Shown here one piece after another: positions 1 through 5,581 of a DNA stretch of 6,876 nt. Under the pieces are notes generated by a model. It ran no database searches, was not told where the DNA came from, and saw nothing but the letters and a program-made list of their open reading frames with translations. The DNA lies in the NCBI GenBank assembly GCA_039812685.1, contig JBDIBB010000186.1, positions 1 through 6,876 of the forward strand, given 5' to 3'. Numbering within the stretch: position 1 is the first letter of the stretch; each line of letters starts with the position of its first letter. The DNA is from JBDIBB01 sp039812685. GTDB lineage: Bacteria; Acidobacteriota; Vicinamibacteria; Vicinamibacterales; JAFNAJ01. Made by a program: the position numbers and the translations under genes.

Positions 1-566
1 CCGACGGCGGCCCGACGGGTTTCACGCTGGCGGAGACGGTCCTCGCGCTCGGGATTACAGCGACACTCGTGGCCACGCTCGTACCAGTGTGCGTTCTGGT
101 GGCCGGCACCACACTCGCCGCCCACGATCAGTCGATGTCGACCATGCTGGCCGTCGCCAGGCTCGAGCAGTTGCGGGGGCTCACCTTCACGTTCGACGAG
201 GCCGGGGGCGCGGGGGCCATCAGGGTTACCGACACGGTGACCGATGTCGCGGCGCCGGTGCTCTCCGGCGGCGGTCGTGGTCTCTCCCCGTCGCCCGGCG
301 GGGCGTTGCTTCGCGACACCGAGGGGTTCGTCGACTATCTCGATGCGTCAGGCCGCTGGGTGGGATGCGCGTCTCCGCCGCCCGCCACCGCCATCTACGT
401 GCGGCGCTGGGCGATCACGCCGCTGCCGGCCAGCCCCGATGATGCCGTGGTCCTCCAGGTGCTGGTGACCACGGTCGCAGGCGAGCGACGGATGGGGCCT
501 CGGGTCGACGGCGTCCGCCGGCCGGGCGACGTGTGGCTTGCGCTGCTGAGGGCCAGGGCGTCATGA
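1..566 (+). CDS. PilV-like type IV pilus minor pseudopilin (5' partial)
   Basis: The reading frame is open from base 3 to the TGA at 564-566, giving 187 visible residues; the true start lies left of the window. The visible part begins just before a prepilin peptidase site: TG|FTLAETVLALG, with Gly at -1, Phe at +1 and Glu at +5, followed by a hydrophobic helix of about 20 residues. This class III signal is cut and N-methylated by PilD, and the helix packs the subunit into the pilus core. After the helix comes an amphipathic stretch ending in ARLEQLRGLTF, the pattern seen in PilV-type minor pilins, then a small globular domain with YVRRWAITPLP and VVLQVLVTTVAGERR. The next gene starts inside its stop codon (ATGA), so the two are translationally coupled. 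Position before PilW and PilX matches the PilV slot of the classical minor-pilin cluster. The pseudopilin call is firm. The PilV assignment is inferred from order and style, since a type II secretion pseudopilin (GspI-like) would look similar. Confidence 0.82.
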   Translation, partial: DGGPTGFTLAETVLALGITATLVATLVPVCVLVAGTTLAAHDQSMSTMLAVARLEQLRGLTFTFDEAGGAGAIRVTDTVTDVAAPVLSGGGRGLSPSPGGALLRDTEGFVDYLDASGRWVGCASPPPATAIYVRRWAITPLPASPDDAVVLQVLVTTVAGERRMGPRVDGVRRPGDVWLALLRARAS

Positions 567-1624
567 CCGCCGGATCTGCCGCCGGACCCCCGGGCGGTTT
601 CTCGCTTGCCGAGATGCTGGTGGCGCTGGCGCTGGTCTCGGCGGTGCTCGCCGCGGGACTCGCCGCCACCGGGCAGGGACTGCGATTGTCACTGGTCCAG
701 CCCGACGTGGCCGATCTCGATCAGCGGCTGAGGGTTGCCGCGTCCGTCCTGCGCGCGGCGCTCGATCGCGCCGGCGCGGGCCTGCCCGCCGGGGAGCAGC
801 CCGGGACGCTCACTCAGCGCTGGCCCGCGGTGTATCCGCAACGACGGGGCAGCGATGGCGCCGATCCCCCGGATGGGGCCTTCACCGATCGCTTGACGAT
901 CGTCTCGGCTCTGCCGGTGGGAGGTGCGCCTCTGCTGTCGGCCGGCATGCTCGCGGCCACCTCGCCGATCGGCTTCCTGCTCGATCCGCCGTGCAGCCCG
1001 TCGGATGTGCGTTGCGGGTTCCGGCCAGGGCAACTGGCGGCCGTCGACGATCGATTCGGCAGGGTGGACGTCTTCCGCGTGGCCTCGGTCGAATCGGGCG
1101 TGCTGGGGCACACTCCGCTGGCCTTGTCGCGGGCCTATGCGCCCGCCGACGGTGCCCGGGTGGTGCCGATCGACGTGCGCCACTTCCGTTTCGATCCCGT
1201 GCGGCGTCAGGTGCGAACCGGCAGCGGTGGCTTCACCGAACTGCCGTTGCTCGACGATGTCGTGCGATTCGAAGTGGCCTACGAGGGCGAGTCCAGTCCG
1301 CCGGCCGTGCCCAGGCCGCCGCCGGGCATTGCCACGTGCCTCTACGACGAGCATGGGGCGCGACGGCTGCCGGAACTGGGTGGCGCGGTGGGGCGTCGCG
1401 TGGAACTCCCGATCGGGATGCTGCGCGACGGACCTTTCTGTGGCGACGGCGTGGGCCGCTACGATGCCGATCTGCTCAGGGTGCGTCGCGTCGTCATCCG
1501 ACTGACCGTGGCGGGGCTCGCGCGTGGCGGCACCGGCGGCCCGCGCACGGGCCTCGACCACCTGACCGCATCGAGGGAGGTGGTGGTTGATGTCACACCA
1601 CGGAATCTTCAGGCGGTGCCGTAG
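563..1624 (+). CDS. PilW-like type IV pilus minor pseudopilin
   Basis: This is a 353-residue protein. The ATG at 563 overlaps the previous stop as ATGA and has AGGG (555-558) and GAGGG (548-552) just upstream. It has a 12-residue leader ending in PPGG|FSLAEMLVALAL, a prepilin peptidase site with Gly12, Phe13 at +1 and Glu17 at +5, then a hydrophobic helix to about residue 35. A large periplasmic or extracellular domain follows. The length, the LDDVVRFEVAY segment near residues 230-240 and the C-terminal VVDVTPRNL are typical of PilW-type minor pilins, which are longer than major pilins and help prime pilus assembly and display PilY1. Four cysteines (144, 151, 259, 293) could form disulfides after export. 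It lies between the PilV-like and PilX-like genes and overlaps both. The pseudopilin assignment is strong. PilW rather than GspJ rests on length, gene order and the PilX-like neighbour. Confidence 0.82.
   Translation: MTAGSAAGPPGGFSLAEMLVALALVSAVLAAGLAATGQGLRLSLVQPDVADLDQRLRVAASVLRAALDRAGAGLPAGEQPGTLTQRWPAVYPQRRGSDGADPPDGAFTDRLTIVSALPVGGAPLLSAGMLAATSPIGFLLDPPCSPSDVRCGFRPGQLAAVDDRFGRVDVFRVASVESGVLGHTPLALSRAYAPADGARVVPIDVRHFRFDPVRRQVRTGSGGFTELPLLDDVVRFEVAYEGESSPPAVPRPPPGIATCLYDEHGARRLPELGGAVGRRVELPIGMLRDGPFCGDGVGRYDADLLRVRRVVIRLTVAGLARGGTGGPRTGLDHLTASREVVVDVTPRNLQAVP
1576..1580 (+). promoter_or_regulatory. Shine-Dalgarno site fixing the pilX-like start
   Basis: GGAGG lies 9 bases before the ATG at 1590, inside the pilW-like coding sequence. 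It favours ATG 1590 over the in-frame TTG at 1587 and over the later GTG at 1653, whose upstream sequence (ACAGG) is much weaker. Initiation here means a 35-base overlap between the two genes. Confidence 0.6.
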
Positions 1625-2294
1625 CCGATGGCCACACCTGCTGGCAACAGGCGTGCATTCATCCGCTTCGCGTGCCGGCGAGCGAGGCTCCGCGCTGGCG
1701 GTGGCGATGGGCGTCGGCTCGCTGGGCCTGGCTATCGTGGCCGTGCTGGTACTGCTGTCGTCGACCGAGGTGGGGCTGGCGGCACGCGATCGTGACGCCG
1801 CCGAGGCGCGGTACGCGGCCGAACTCGCGTTTGAACGCGCCCTGGTCGACCTTCAGGCGACCGCCGCGTGGAGTGACGTCTTGTCCGGGGTGCTGGGCTC
1901 GTCGTTTGCCGTCGGCCCGCCGTGGCTCGATCTCGCCACGCAGACCGTAGACCTCGAAGCTGAGCGCCGGTCCATGCAAACGCGTACCGACGCTACCAGT
2001 ACTGTCGGAGCGAACACGCCTCGCTGGCAGTTGTTCGGATGGGGTCGTCTGGACGATGTCCTGCCGGCCGGGGTGGAGTCGAACTCTCCGCTCGCGGTGG
2101 CGGTCTGGGTGGCCGACGACGAGGCAGAAGTGGACGGGTTGCCGGCCCGCGATGCCAACGGGGCCGTGTGGGTGCGGGCAGTCGCCTACGGTCCCCGGGC
2201 TGGCCGGCGTGTCGTGGAGGGGCTGGTGCTCCGTGAAGGGGTGGGCATGGGGCTCCTTCGGCGGGCGATCTGGCGCGAGGTGACCGAAGACTGA
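1590..2294 (+). CDS. PilX-like pilus assembly protein
   Basis: This is a 234-residue protein starting at ATG 1590. A basic N-terminal stretch leads to GERGSALAVAM (residues 30-40) and a hydrophobic helix to about residue 57. STEVGLAARDRDAAEARYAAELAFERAL (residues 58-84, written here across its span) follows, an amphipathic helix rich in Ala, Arg and Glu. A short basic stretch, RGSALxxAM and then a helix with an AE..A.ERA pattern is the PilX N-terminal layout; it lacks the G|FxxxE site of ordinary prepilins. The C-terminal half contains VAVWVADDEAEVDGLPARDANG (about 169-191) and VWVRAVAYGPRAGRRVVEG, features I associate with PilX-like proteins of type IV pilus clusters in Acidobacteriota and Deltaproteobacteria. 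It overlaps the PilW-like gene by 35 bases and ends the operon. A start at GTG 1653 (213 residues) is possible and would shorten an unusually long pre-membrane region. Confidence 0.75.
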   Translation: MSHHGIFRRCRSRWPHLLATGVHSSASRAGERGSALAVAMGVGSLGLAIVAVLVLLSSTEVGLAARDRDAAEARYAAELAFERALVDLQATAAWSDVLSGVLGSSFAVGPPWLDLATQTVDLEAERRSMQTRTDATSTVGANTPRWQLFGWGRLDDVLPAGVESNSPLAVAVWVADDEAEVDGLPARDANGAVWVRAVAYGPRAGRRVVEGLVLREGVGMGLLRRAIWREVTED

Positions 2295-2332
2295 GGGTCG
2301 GGGCCTCGACTGCCGATAACCCATGGTGAACC

Positions 2333-2348
2333 CCAGGCGTGTGCCTGG
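2333..2348 (+). other. Small GC-rich hairpin upstream of the coiled-coil gene
   Basis: CCAGGC and GCCTGG form a perfect 6-base-pair stem with a GTGT loop. It ends 7 bases before the ribosome binding site of the following gene and lacks a T-run, so it is not a standard terminator. It may slow readthrough from the pilin operon or shape the leader, or it may be chance in GC-rich DNA. Confidence 0.25.
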
Positions 2349-2354
2349 CGTTGC

Positions 2355-2360
2355 GAGGAA
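2355..2360 (+). promoter_or_regulatory. Shine-Dalgarno site of the coiled-coil gene
   Basis: GAGGAA lies 4 bases before the ATG at 2365. The upstream in-frame ATG at 2323 is preceded by CGATAACCC, with no ribosome binding site, and would put 14 mostly polar residues ahead of an otherwise normal signal peptide. The start at 2365 is therefore preferred. Confidence 0.6.
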
Positions 2361-2364
2361 GCAC

Positions 2365-2925
2365 ATGCGTACCATCGACCGCGTCATGGTCATGCTGTTG
2401 TCGCTGACCCTGCTGGGTGGCGTGACGGTCGCCCGGGCCCAGCAGCCGTCTCTGGCCGACGTGGCCCGGCAGACAGCCGAAACCCGGAAGAACCGCGAGA
2501 AGGCCGCCAAGGCCTACACCAACCAGGATCTGAAATCGGGGCGGCCCCTCACGGTGAGCCGGGCCTCGGGCGAGAAGCCCGAGGCGGTGACCGCCGGGGC
2601 CGGTGAGGGTCGCGACGCGGCGATGGGCAACCAGGACGCTGCGCGCGTGAAGCAACTGCGCGCCTACGTCAGCGAAAAACAGCAGGAGGTCCAGCGGCTG
2701 CAGCAACGCGTGTCCGAACTGAACGATGCCGTCCTGAGCACCTTCAGCGAAGAGCAGCTTCAGGCGCTGGTCAAGGAGCGCGATGCGGCCATCGCCGAGG
2801 TGCGCGGGGCGCAACTCGACGTCGCGGCCCAGAGCAAAGCAGCCGACGACCTCGAGGCGGCGCTCAAGGCGGCGCCTGTCACCGCAGTCTCACCCGCCCG
2901 GGTCGAGCCGCCGAAACCTCAGTAG
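2365..2925 (+). CDS. Exported coiled-coil protein of unknown function
   Basis: This is a 186-residue protein that I cannot assign to a characterised family. Residues 1-25 form a Sec signal peptide: basic MRTIDR, hydrophobic core VMVMLLSLTLLGGV, and cleavage after ARA before QQ. Residues 28-56 contain PSLADVARQTAETRK and AKAYTNQDL, an Arg/Lys-rich helix followed by a Y-TN-DL turn. I recall this short motif near the N-terminus of many exported hypothetical proteins in Acidobacteriota; this is recollection, not a search. Residues 57-90 are low-complexity Gly/Ala/Ser. Residues 92-168 form a predicted long coiled coil (VKQLRAYVSEKQQEVQRL onward), which includes a broken heptad around DAVLSTFSEEQ. 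A short Pro-rich tail ends in PPKPQ. With no anchor other than the signal peptide it should be periplasmic or secreted. It is separated from the pilX-like gene by 70 bases and has its own ribosome binding site. A link to the pilus is suggested only by position. Confidence 0.75.
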   Translation: MRTIDRVMVMLLSLTLLGGVTVARAQQPSLADVARQTAETRKNREKAAKAYTNQDLKSGRPLTVSRASGEKPEAVTAGAGEGRDAAMGNQDAARVKQLRAYVSEKQQEVQRLQQRVSELNDAVLSTFSEEQLQALVKERDAAIAEVRGAQLDVAAQSKAADDLEAALKAAPVTAVSPARVEPPKPQ

Positions 2926-2931
2926 GCTGTT

Positions 2932-2957
2932 CCGGGACGGCAGCGCTGTCGTCCCGG
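2932..2957 (+). terminator. 26-base near-palindrome, probable terminator hairpin
   Basis: CCGGGACGGCAGC is followed at once by GCTGTCGTCCCGG, a 13-base inverted repeat whose only departure is a G-T pair (2940/2949), tolerated as G-U in RNA. As RNA it folds into an 11-base-pair stem with a GCGC loop. It starts 7 bases after the TAG of the coiled-coil gene and is followed by CCGTTTCCC, only three Ts, so it is a weak intrinsic terminator at best. It ends 11 bases before the ATG of the response regulator, so it could instead be a dimer operator for a DNA-binding protein or a leader hairpin affecting translation of that gene. Confidence 0.5.
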
Positions 2958-2968
2958 CCGTTTCCCTG

Positions 2969-4369
2969 ATGGCCTCGTCGTCCACAGCGCCCCAGATCCT
3001 CATCGTCGAGGACAAGGACTCGCTGAGGCGCATGCTGCGCCTGGCGCTCGAAGGCAGCGGCTATGCCGTGGTCGAGGCCAGGGACCTGGATGAGGCGCGC
3101 AGCGTCCTCGCCGGCCATCGACCTCTTCTGGTGCTGACCGATCTGCGCCTGCCGGTGGGTGACGGCTTCGGAGTCCTGAGGGCCGCCAAGGAAGCAGACC
3201 CCGACGTGCCGGTCGTGGTGATGACCGCCTTCGGCGGCGTGGAGGAAGCCGTGCGGGCCATGCGCGAGGGCGCGCTCGACTTCCTCGCCAAGCCCGTCGA
3301 TCCCGAGCACCTGTTGCTGATGGTCGGGCGTGCCATCGAGCAGCGCCGGCTGGCCACCGAGAACCTGTTGCTGCGGGAGGAACTCGGGGTTCGTCGGGGC
3401 CTGCCGCTCATCGTCGGCGAGCACGAGTCGCTGCGGCGCGTCCTGGCGGCCGTGCAGCGCGCGGCCGCGGGCGAGGCCACCGTGCTGATCGAGGGCGAGA
3501 GCGGCACCGGCAAGGAACTGGTCGCGCGCGCGGTCCATGCGCTCAGCCCGCGCGCCTCCGGGCCCTTTGTCGCCATCAACTGCGCGGCCATCCCCGAGAC
3601 GCTGCTCGAGAGCGAACTGTTCGGGTACGAGAAGGGCGCGTTCACCGGGGCGACGGCCCGCAAGGCGGGGAAGTTCGAGGTGGCGCACCGCGGCACCCTG
3701 TTCCTCGACGAGATTGGCGACCTGCCGCTCTCGGTGCAGGCCAAGATCCTGCGGGCCATCGAGCATCGCCGGTTCGAACGGGTGGGCGGCAACGTCGCGC
3801 TCCAGGTGGACGTACGGCTGGTGGCCGCCACCAACCGCAACCTGCGGGCCGCGGTGGCGGCCAGGGCCTTCCGCGAGGATCTCTACTTCCGCCTCTCCGT
3901 GCTTCCCGTGCAGATGCCCAGCCTCAGGGAGCGGTCCACCGACATCCCGCTGCTGGCCCAGCACTTCGTCGAGCGGTTCTCGCGCGAGCTGAACAAGCGT
4001 GTGAGCCTGTCGCCAGCCTCGCTCGAGGCCCTGCTCGCCTACGCCTGGCCGGGCAACGTTCGCGAGTTGCAGAATGCCCTCGAGCGGGCGGTGATCCTCG
4101 CCGACGGGGACACCATCCAGCCCGCGCACCTCCAGATCGGCGCCCTGCCGCTGCCGCCCGCCGCGTCGCCGCCAGCCGACCCGTGGGACACGGTCGACTG
4201 GAGCGGTTCGCTGGCCGATGTCACGCGCCGTGTCGTTGTGGAGGCCGAGCGCCGGAAGCTGTCGCGCGCCCTCGCCGAGGCCGGCGGCGATCGCGTGAGG
4301 GCCGCCGAGGCCCTGCAGGTGCCCGTTCGCTTCCTCATGTCGAAGATTCGCGAATACCGGATCGACTGA
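2969..4369 (+). CDS. NtrC-family sigma-54-dependent response regulator
   Basis: This is a 466-residue cytoplasmic transcription activator. Residues 9-120 are the receiver: acidic pair E14-D15, phospho-acceptor D58 (LVLTDLRLP), T86 (VMTAFG) and K108 (LAKPVD). After a linker helix, the AAA+ domain spans about 146-385: Walker A GESGTGKE (176-183), the sigma-54-contacting GAFTGA loop (223-228), Walker B TLFLDE (243-248, D247/E248), sensor I ATN (287-289) and the FREDLYFRL arginine-finger segment (301-309). WPGNVRELQNALERA closes the lid domain. A Pro/Ala linker leads to a Fis-type helix-turn-helix (415-466). Such proteins open promoters bound by RNA polymerase with sigma-54, after phosphorylation by a histidine kinase. 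No kinase lies in the window. ATG 2969 places the receiver as expected; there is no clear ribosome binding site, and the frame upstream reads like non-coding Arg/Ser-rich sequence. Control of pilus genes (PilR-like) is possible from position, but NtrC, AtoC or ZraR-type roles are equally open. Confidence 0.93.
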   Translation: MASSSTAPQILIVEDKDSLRRMLRLALEGSGYAVVEARDLDEARSVLAGHRPLLVLTDLRLPVGDGFGVLRAAKEADPDVPVVVMTAFGGVEEAVRAMREGALDFLAKPVDPEHLLLMVGRAIEQRRLATENLLLREELGVRRGLPLIVGEHESLRRVLAAVQRAAAGEATVLIEGESGTGKELVARAVHALSPRASGPFVAINCAAIPETLLESELFGYEKGAFTGATARKAGKFEVAHRGTLFLDEIGDLPLSVQAKILRAIEHRRFERVGGNVALQVDVRLVAATNRNLRAAVAARAFREDLYFRLSVLPVQMPSLRERSTDIPLLAQHFVERFSRELNKRVSLSPASLEALLAYAWPGNVRELQNALERAVILADGDTIQPAHLQIGALPLPPAASPPADPWDTVDWSGSLADVTRRVVVEAERRKLSRALAEAGGDRVRAAEALQVPVRFLMSKIREYRID

Positions 4370-4378
4370 CGCGCCCCT

Positions 4379-4416
4379 GCGGCCGCCGGTCCACGCGCCT
4401 GCCGTGCCGCGGCCGC
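4379..4416. terminator. Candidate bidirectional terminator between convergent genes
   Basis: Two copies of the self-complementary GCGGCCGC (4379-4386 and 4409-4416) can pair as arms. Inner pairs G4388-G4389 with C4407-C4408, and CACG (4392-4395) with CGTG (4403-4406), extend the stem around a 7-base loop. It begins 9 bases after the regulator's TGA and 3 bases from the aroB stop, where a shared terminator is expected for converging genes. No T-run follows on either strand, so it would be a non-canonical or Rho-assisted terminator. Confidence 0.35.
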
Positions 4417-4419
4417 CGG

Positions 4420-5508
4420 CTACTTCAGTCCGATGCGGCGGAGCGCCCGGGTCAGCTCGCCCTCGGTCACGTCATCGACCACTTCGGTACGGCCGATGGC
4501 CACCGGCAGCACGAAGTGCAGGCGTCCCCCGAGGACCTTCTTGTCACGTCGCATCATCGCGACGGCTTCATCGGCCGCGAGGTCGGCCACCGGCGGGAGC
4601 GGGCCCAGTTGGGTGATCAGGTGCACGAGCGCCTCGTGGGCGTCTCGTGGCAGGGCGCCGCGCGCCGTCGCCAGGGCGGTGGCGGCCATCATGCCCAGGC
4701 CCACCGCCTCGCCGTGCAGGAACCGCTGGTAGCGCGTCATCGCCTCCAGCGCGTGTCCCGCGGTATGGCCGAAGTTCAGCGTCCGCCGTTCGCCCTGCTC
4801 CCGCTCATCGCGCTGCACCACGCCGGCCTTGATCGCGCAGCACTCGGCGAGGATCGGTTCGAGCGCGGACGGTTCGCGCTCGAACACCGCTTCCAGTCTG
4901 GCGCCGACGCGCTCGAACAGCGCGGGGCTGGCGATGACGCCGTACTTGATCACCTCGTAGAGCCCGGCGCGGAACTCGCGCCGCGCCAGCGTGCCCAGCA
5001 GCAGCGGATCGACGACGACCGCCCGCGGCTGGTGGAAGGCGCCGATGAGGTTCTTGCCCTTCGCATGGTTGACGCCCACCTTGCCGCCGATGGCGCTGTC
5101 CACCTGGGCCAGCAGCGTCGTCGGCACGTGCACCAGCGCCAGGCCGCGCAGGAAGGTCGCCGCGGCGAAGCCGGCCGTGTCCCCCACCACGCCGCCGCCA
5201 ACCGCCACGACCGTCGTCGCACGATCCACGCGTGCCTGCAGGAGCCCGTCGTAGATGCGTGAGACGGCCGTCAGGTGCTTGTGCCGCTCGCCATCGGGCA
5301 TGAGGATGGGTTCGCCCGAGGTGAGCGTGCCGGACAGCCGCTCACGTACGGCCTGCCAGACGCGCGGCGACGACACGATGGCCAGGTGCCGGCCGGTTCC
5401 GGCCTCGGCCAGCGGCGCCTCGATGCGCGCGGCGAGGCCGGCGCCGATGGTGATTCGGTAGGGAAGAGACCCCGGTGGGGCGACCTCGACGTGCGCGGGC
5501 GGTGTCAC
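4420..5508 (-). CDS. aroB: 3-dehydroquinate synthase
   Basis: This is a 362-residue enzyme, the usual AroB length. It converts 3-deoxy-D-arabino-heptulosonate 7-phosphate to 3-dehydroquinate, step two of the shikimate pathway, in the cytoplasm with NAD+ and a divalent metal. Visible motifs are the NAD-binding GGGVVGD (104-110), VPTTLLAQVDSAIGGKVGVN (128-147), LYEVIKYG (183-190) with metal ligand E185, LNFGHTAGHALE (244-255) with metal ligand H248, HGEAVGLGM (265-273) with metal ligand H265, and RRDKK (320-324). No key residue is missing. The GTG at 5508-5506 is chosen because it gives the family length and begins just before the first conserved strand. The frame stays open further upstream (an ATG at 5583 is in frame), but that extension would overlap proS and has no AroB-like sequence. 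No ribosome binding site precedes the GTG. The gene stands alone, convergent with the response regulator and divergent from proS; no other aro gene is in the window. Confidence 0.96.
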   Translation of the reverse strand: MTPPAHVEVAPPGSLPYRITIGAGLAARIEAPLAEAGTGRHLAIVSSPRVWQAVRERLSGTLTSGEPILMPDGERHKHLTAVSRIYDGLLQARVDRATTVVAVGGGVVGDTAGFAAATFLRGLALVHVPTTLLAQVDSAIGGKVGVNHAKGKNLIGAFHQPRAVVVDPLLLGTLARREFRAGLYEVIKYGVIASPALFERVGARLEAVFEREPSALEPILAECCAIKAGVVQRDEREQGERRTLNFGHTAGHALEAMTRYQRFLHGEAVGLGMMAATALATARGALPRDAHEALVHLITQLGPLPPVADLAADEAVAMMRRDKKVLGGRLHFVLPVAIGRTEVVDDVTEGELTRALRRIGLK

Positions 5509-5513
5509 GAGGG

Positions 5514-5526
5514 TGCTAGGATAGCA
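5514..5526. promoter_or_regulatory. Symmetric extended -10 element, candidate bidirectional promoter for aroB and proS
   Basis: TGCTAGGATAGCA is a perfect inverted repeat (TGCTA/TAGCA) around GGA in the gap between the divergent genes. On the plus strand it reads TG-C-TAGGAT (extended -10, hexamer 5517-5522), predicting a start near 5529 and a proS leader of about 53 bases. On the minus strand it reads TG-C-TATCCT (hexamer 5523-5518), predicting a start near 5511, about 3 bases before the aroB GTG. Each hexamer matches TATAAT at 4 of 6 positions, including the first, second and last. No good -35 box is seen at 17-18 bases on either strand, consistent with an extended -10 type. The TAnnnTA core matches the symmetry known for overlapping divergent bacterial promoters. 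Confidence 0.5.
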
Positions 5527-5581
5527 GTTCCGCTGCGGCGTTCCGCCCGGGACAGGGCACGTCGCGACACGGATGCCCCGC

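Noticed and set aside
689..1561. Long open frame on the minus strand opposite the pilW-like gene (290 codons)
   Set aside because: It is rich in Arg, His and Gly with no recognisable domain, and it lies fully opposite a gene with a clear prepilin site. Long antisense frames are expected in GC-rich coding DNA.
2783..2968. Upstream extension of the response regulator frame to 2783
   Set aside because: The extra residues are Arg/Ser/Pro-rich, lie over the coiled-coil gene in another frame, and precede a complete receiver domain.
2879..4129. 416-codon open frame on the minus strand opposite the response regulator
   Set aside because: The plus strand carries unmistakable receiver and AAA+ motifs throughout. 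The minus frame has biased composition and no family resemblance.
4183..5262. 359-codon plus-strand frame across the regulator end and aroB
   Set aside because: It crosses two well-supported genes and the convergent gap, and its translation is Arg/His-rich without domains.
5554..5570. GGGCACG string resembling a sigma-54 -24 element upstream of proS
   Set aside because: The spacing leads to GACAC where TTGC is needed for the -12 element, so the match is only half of a promoter.
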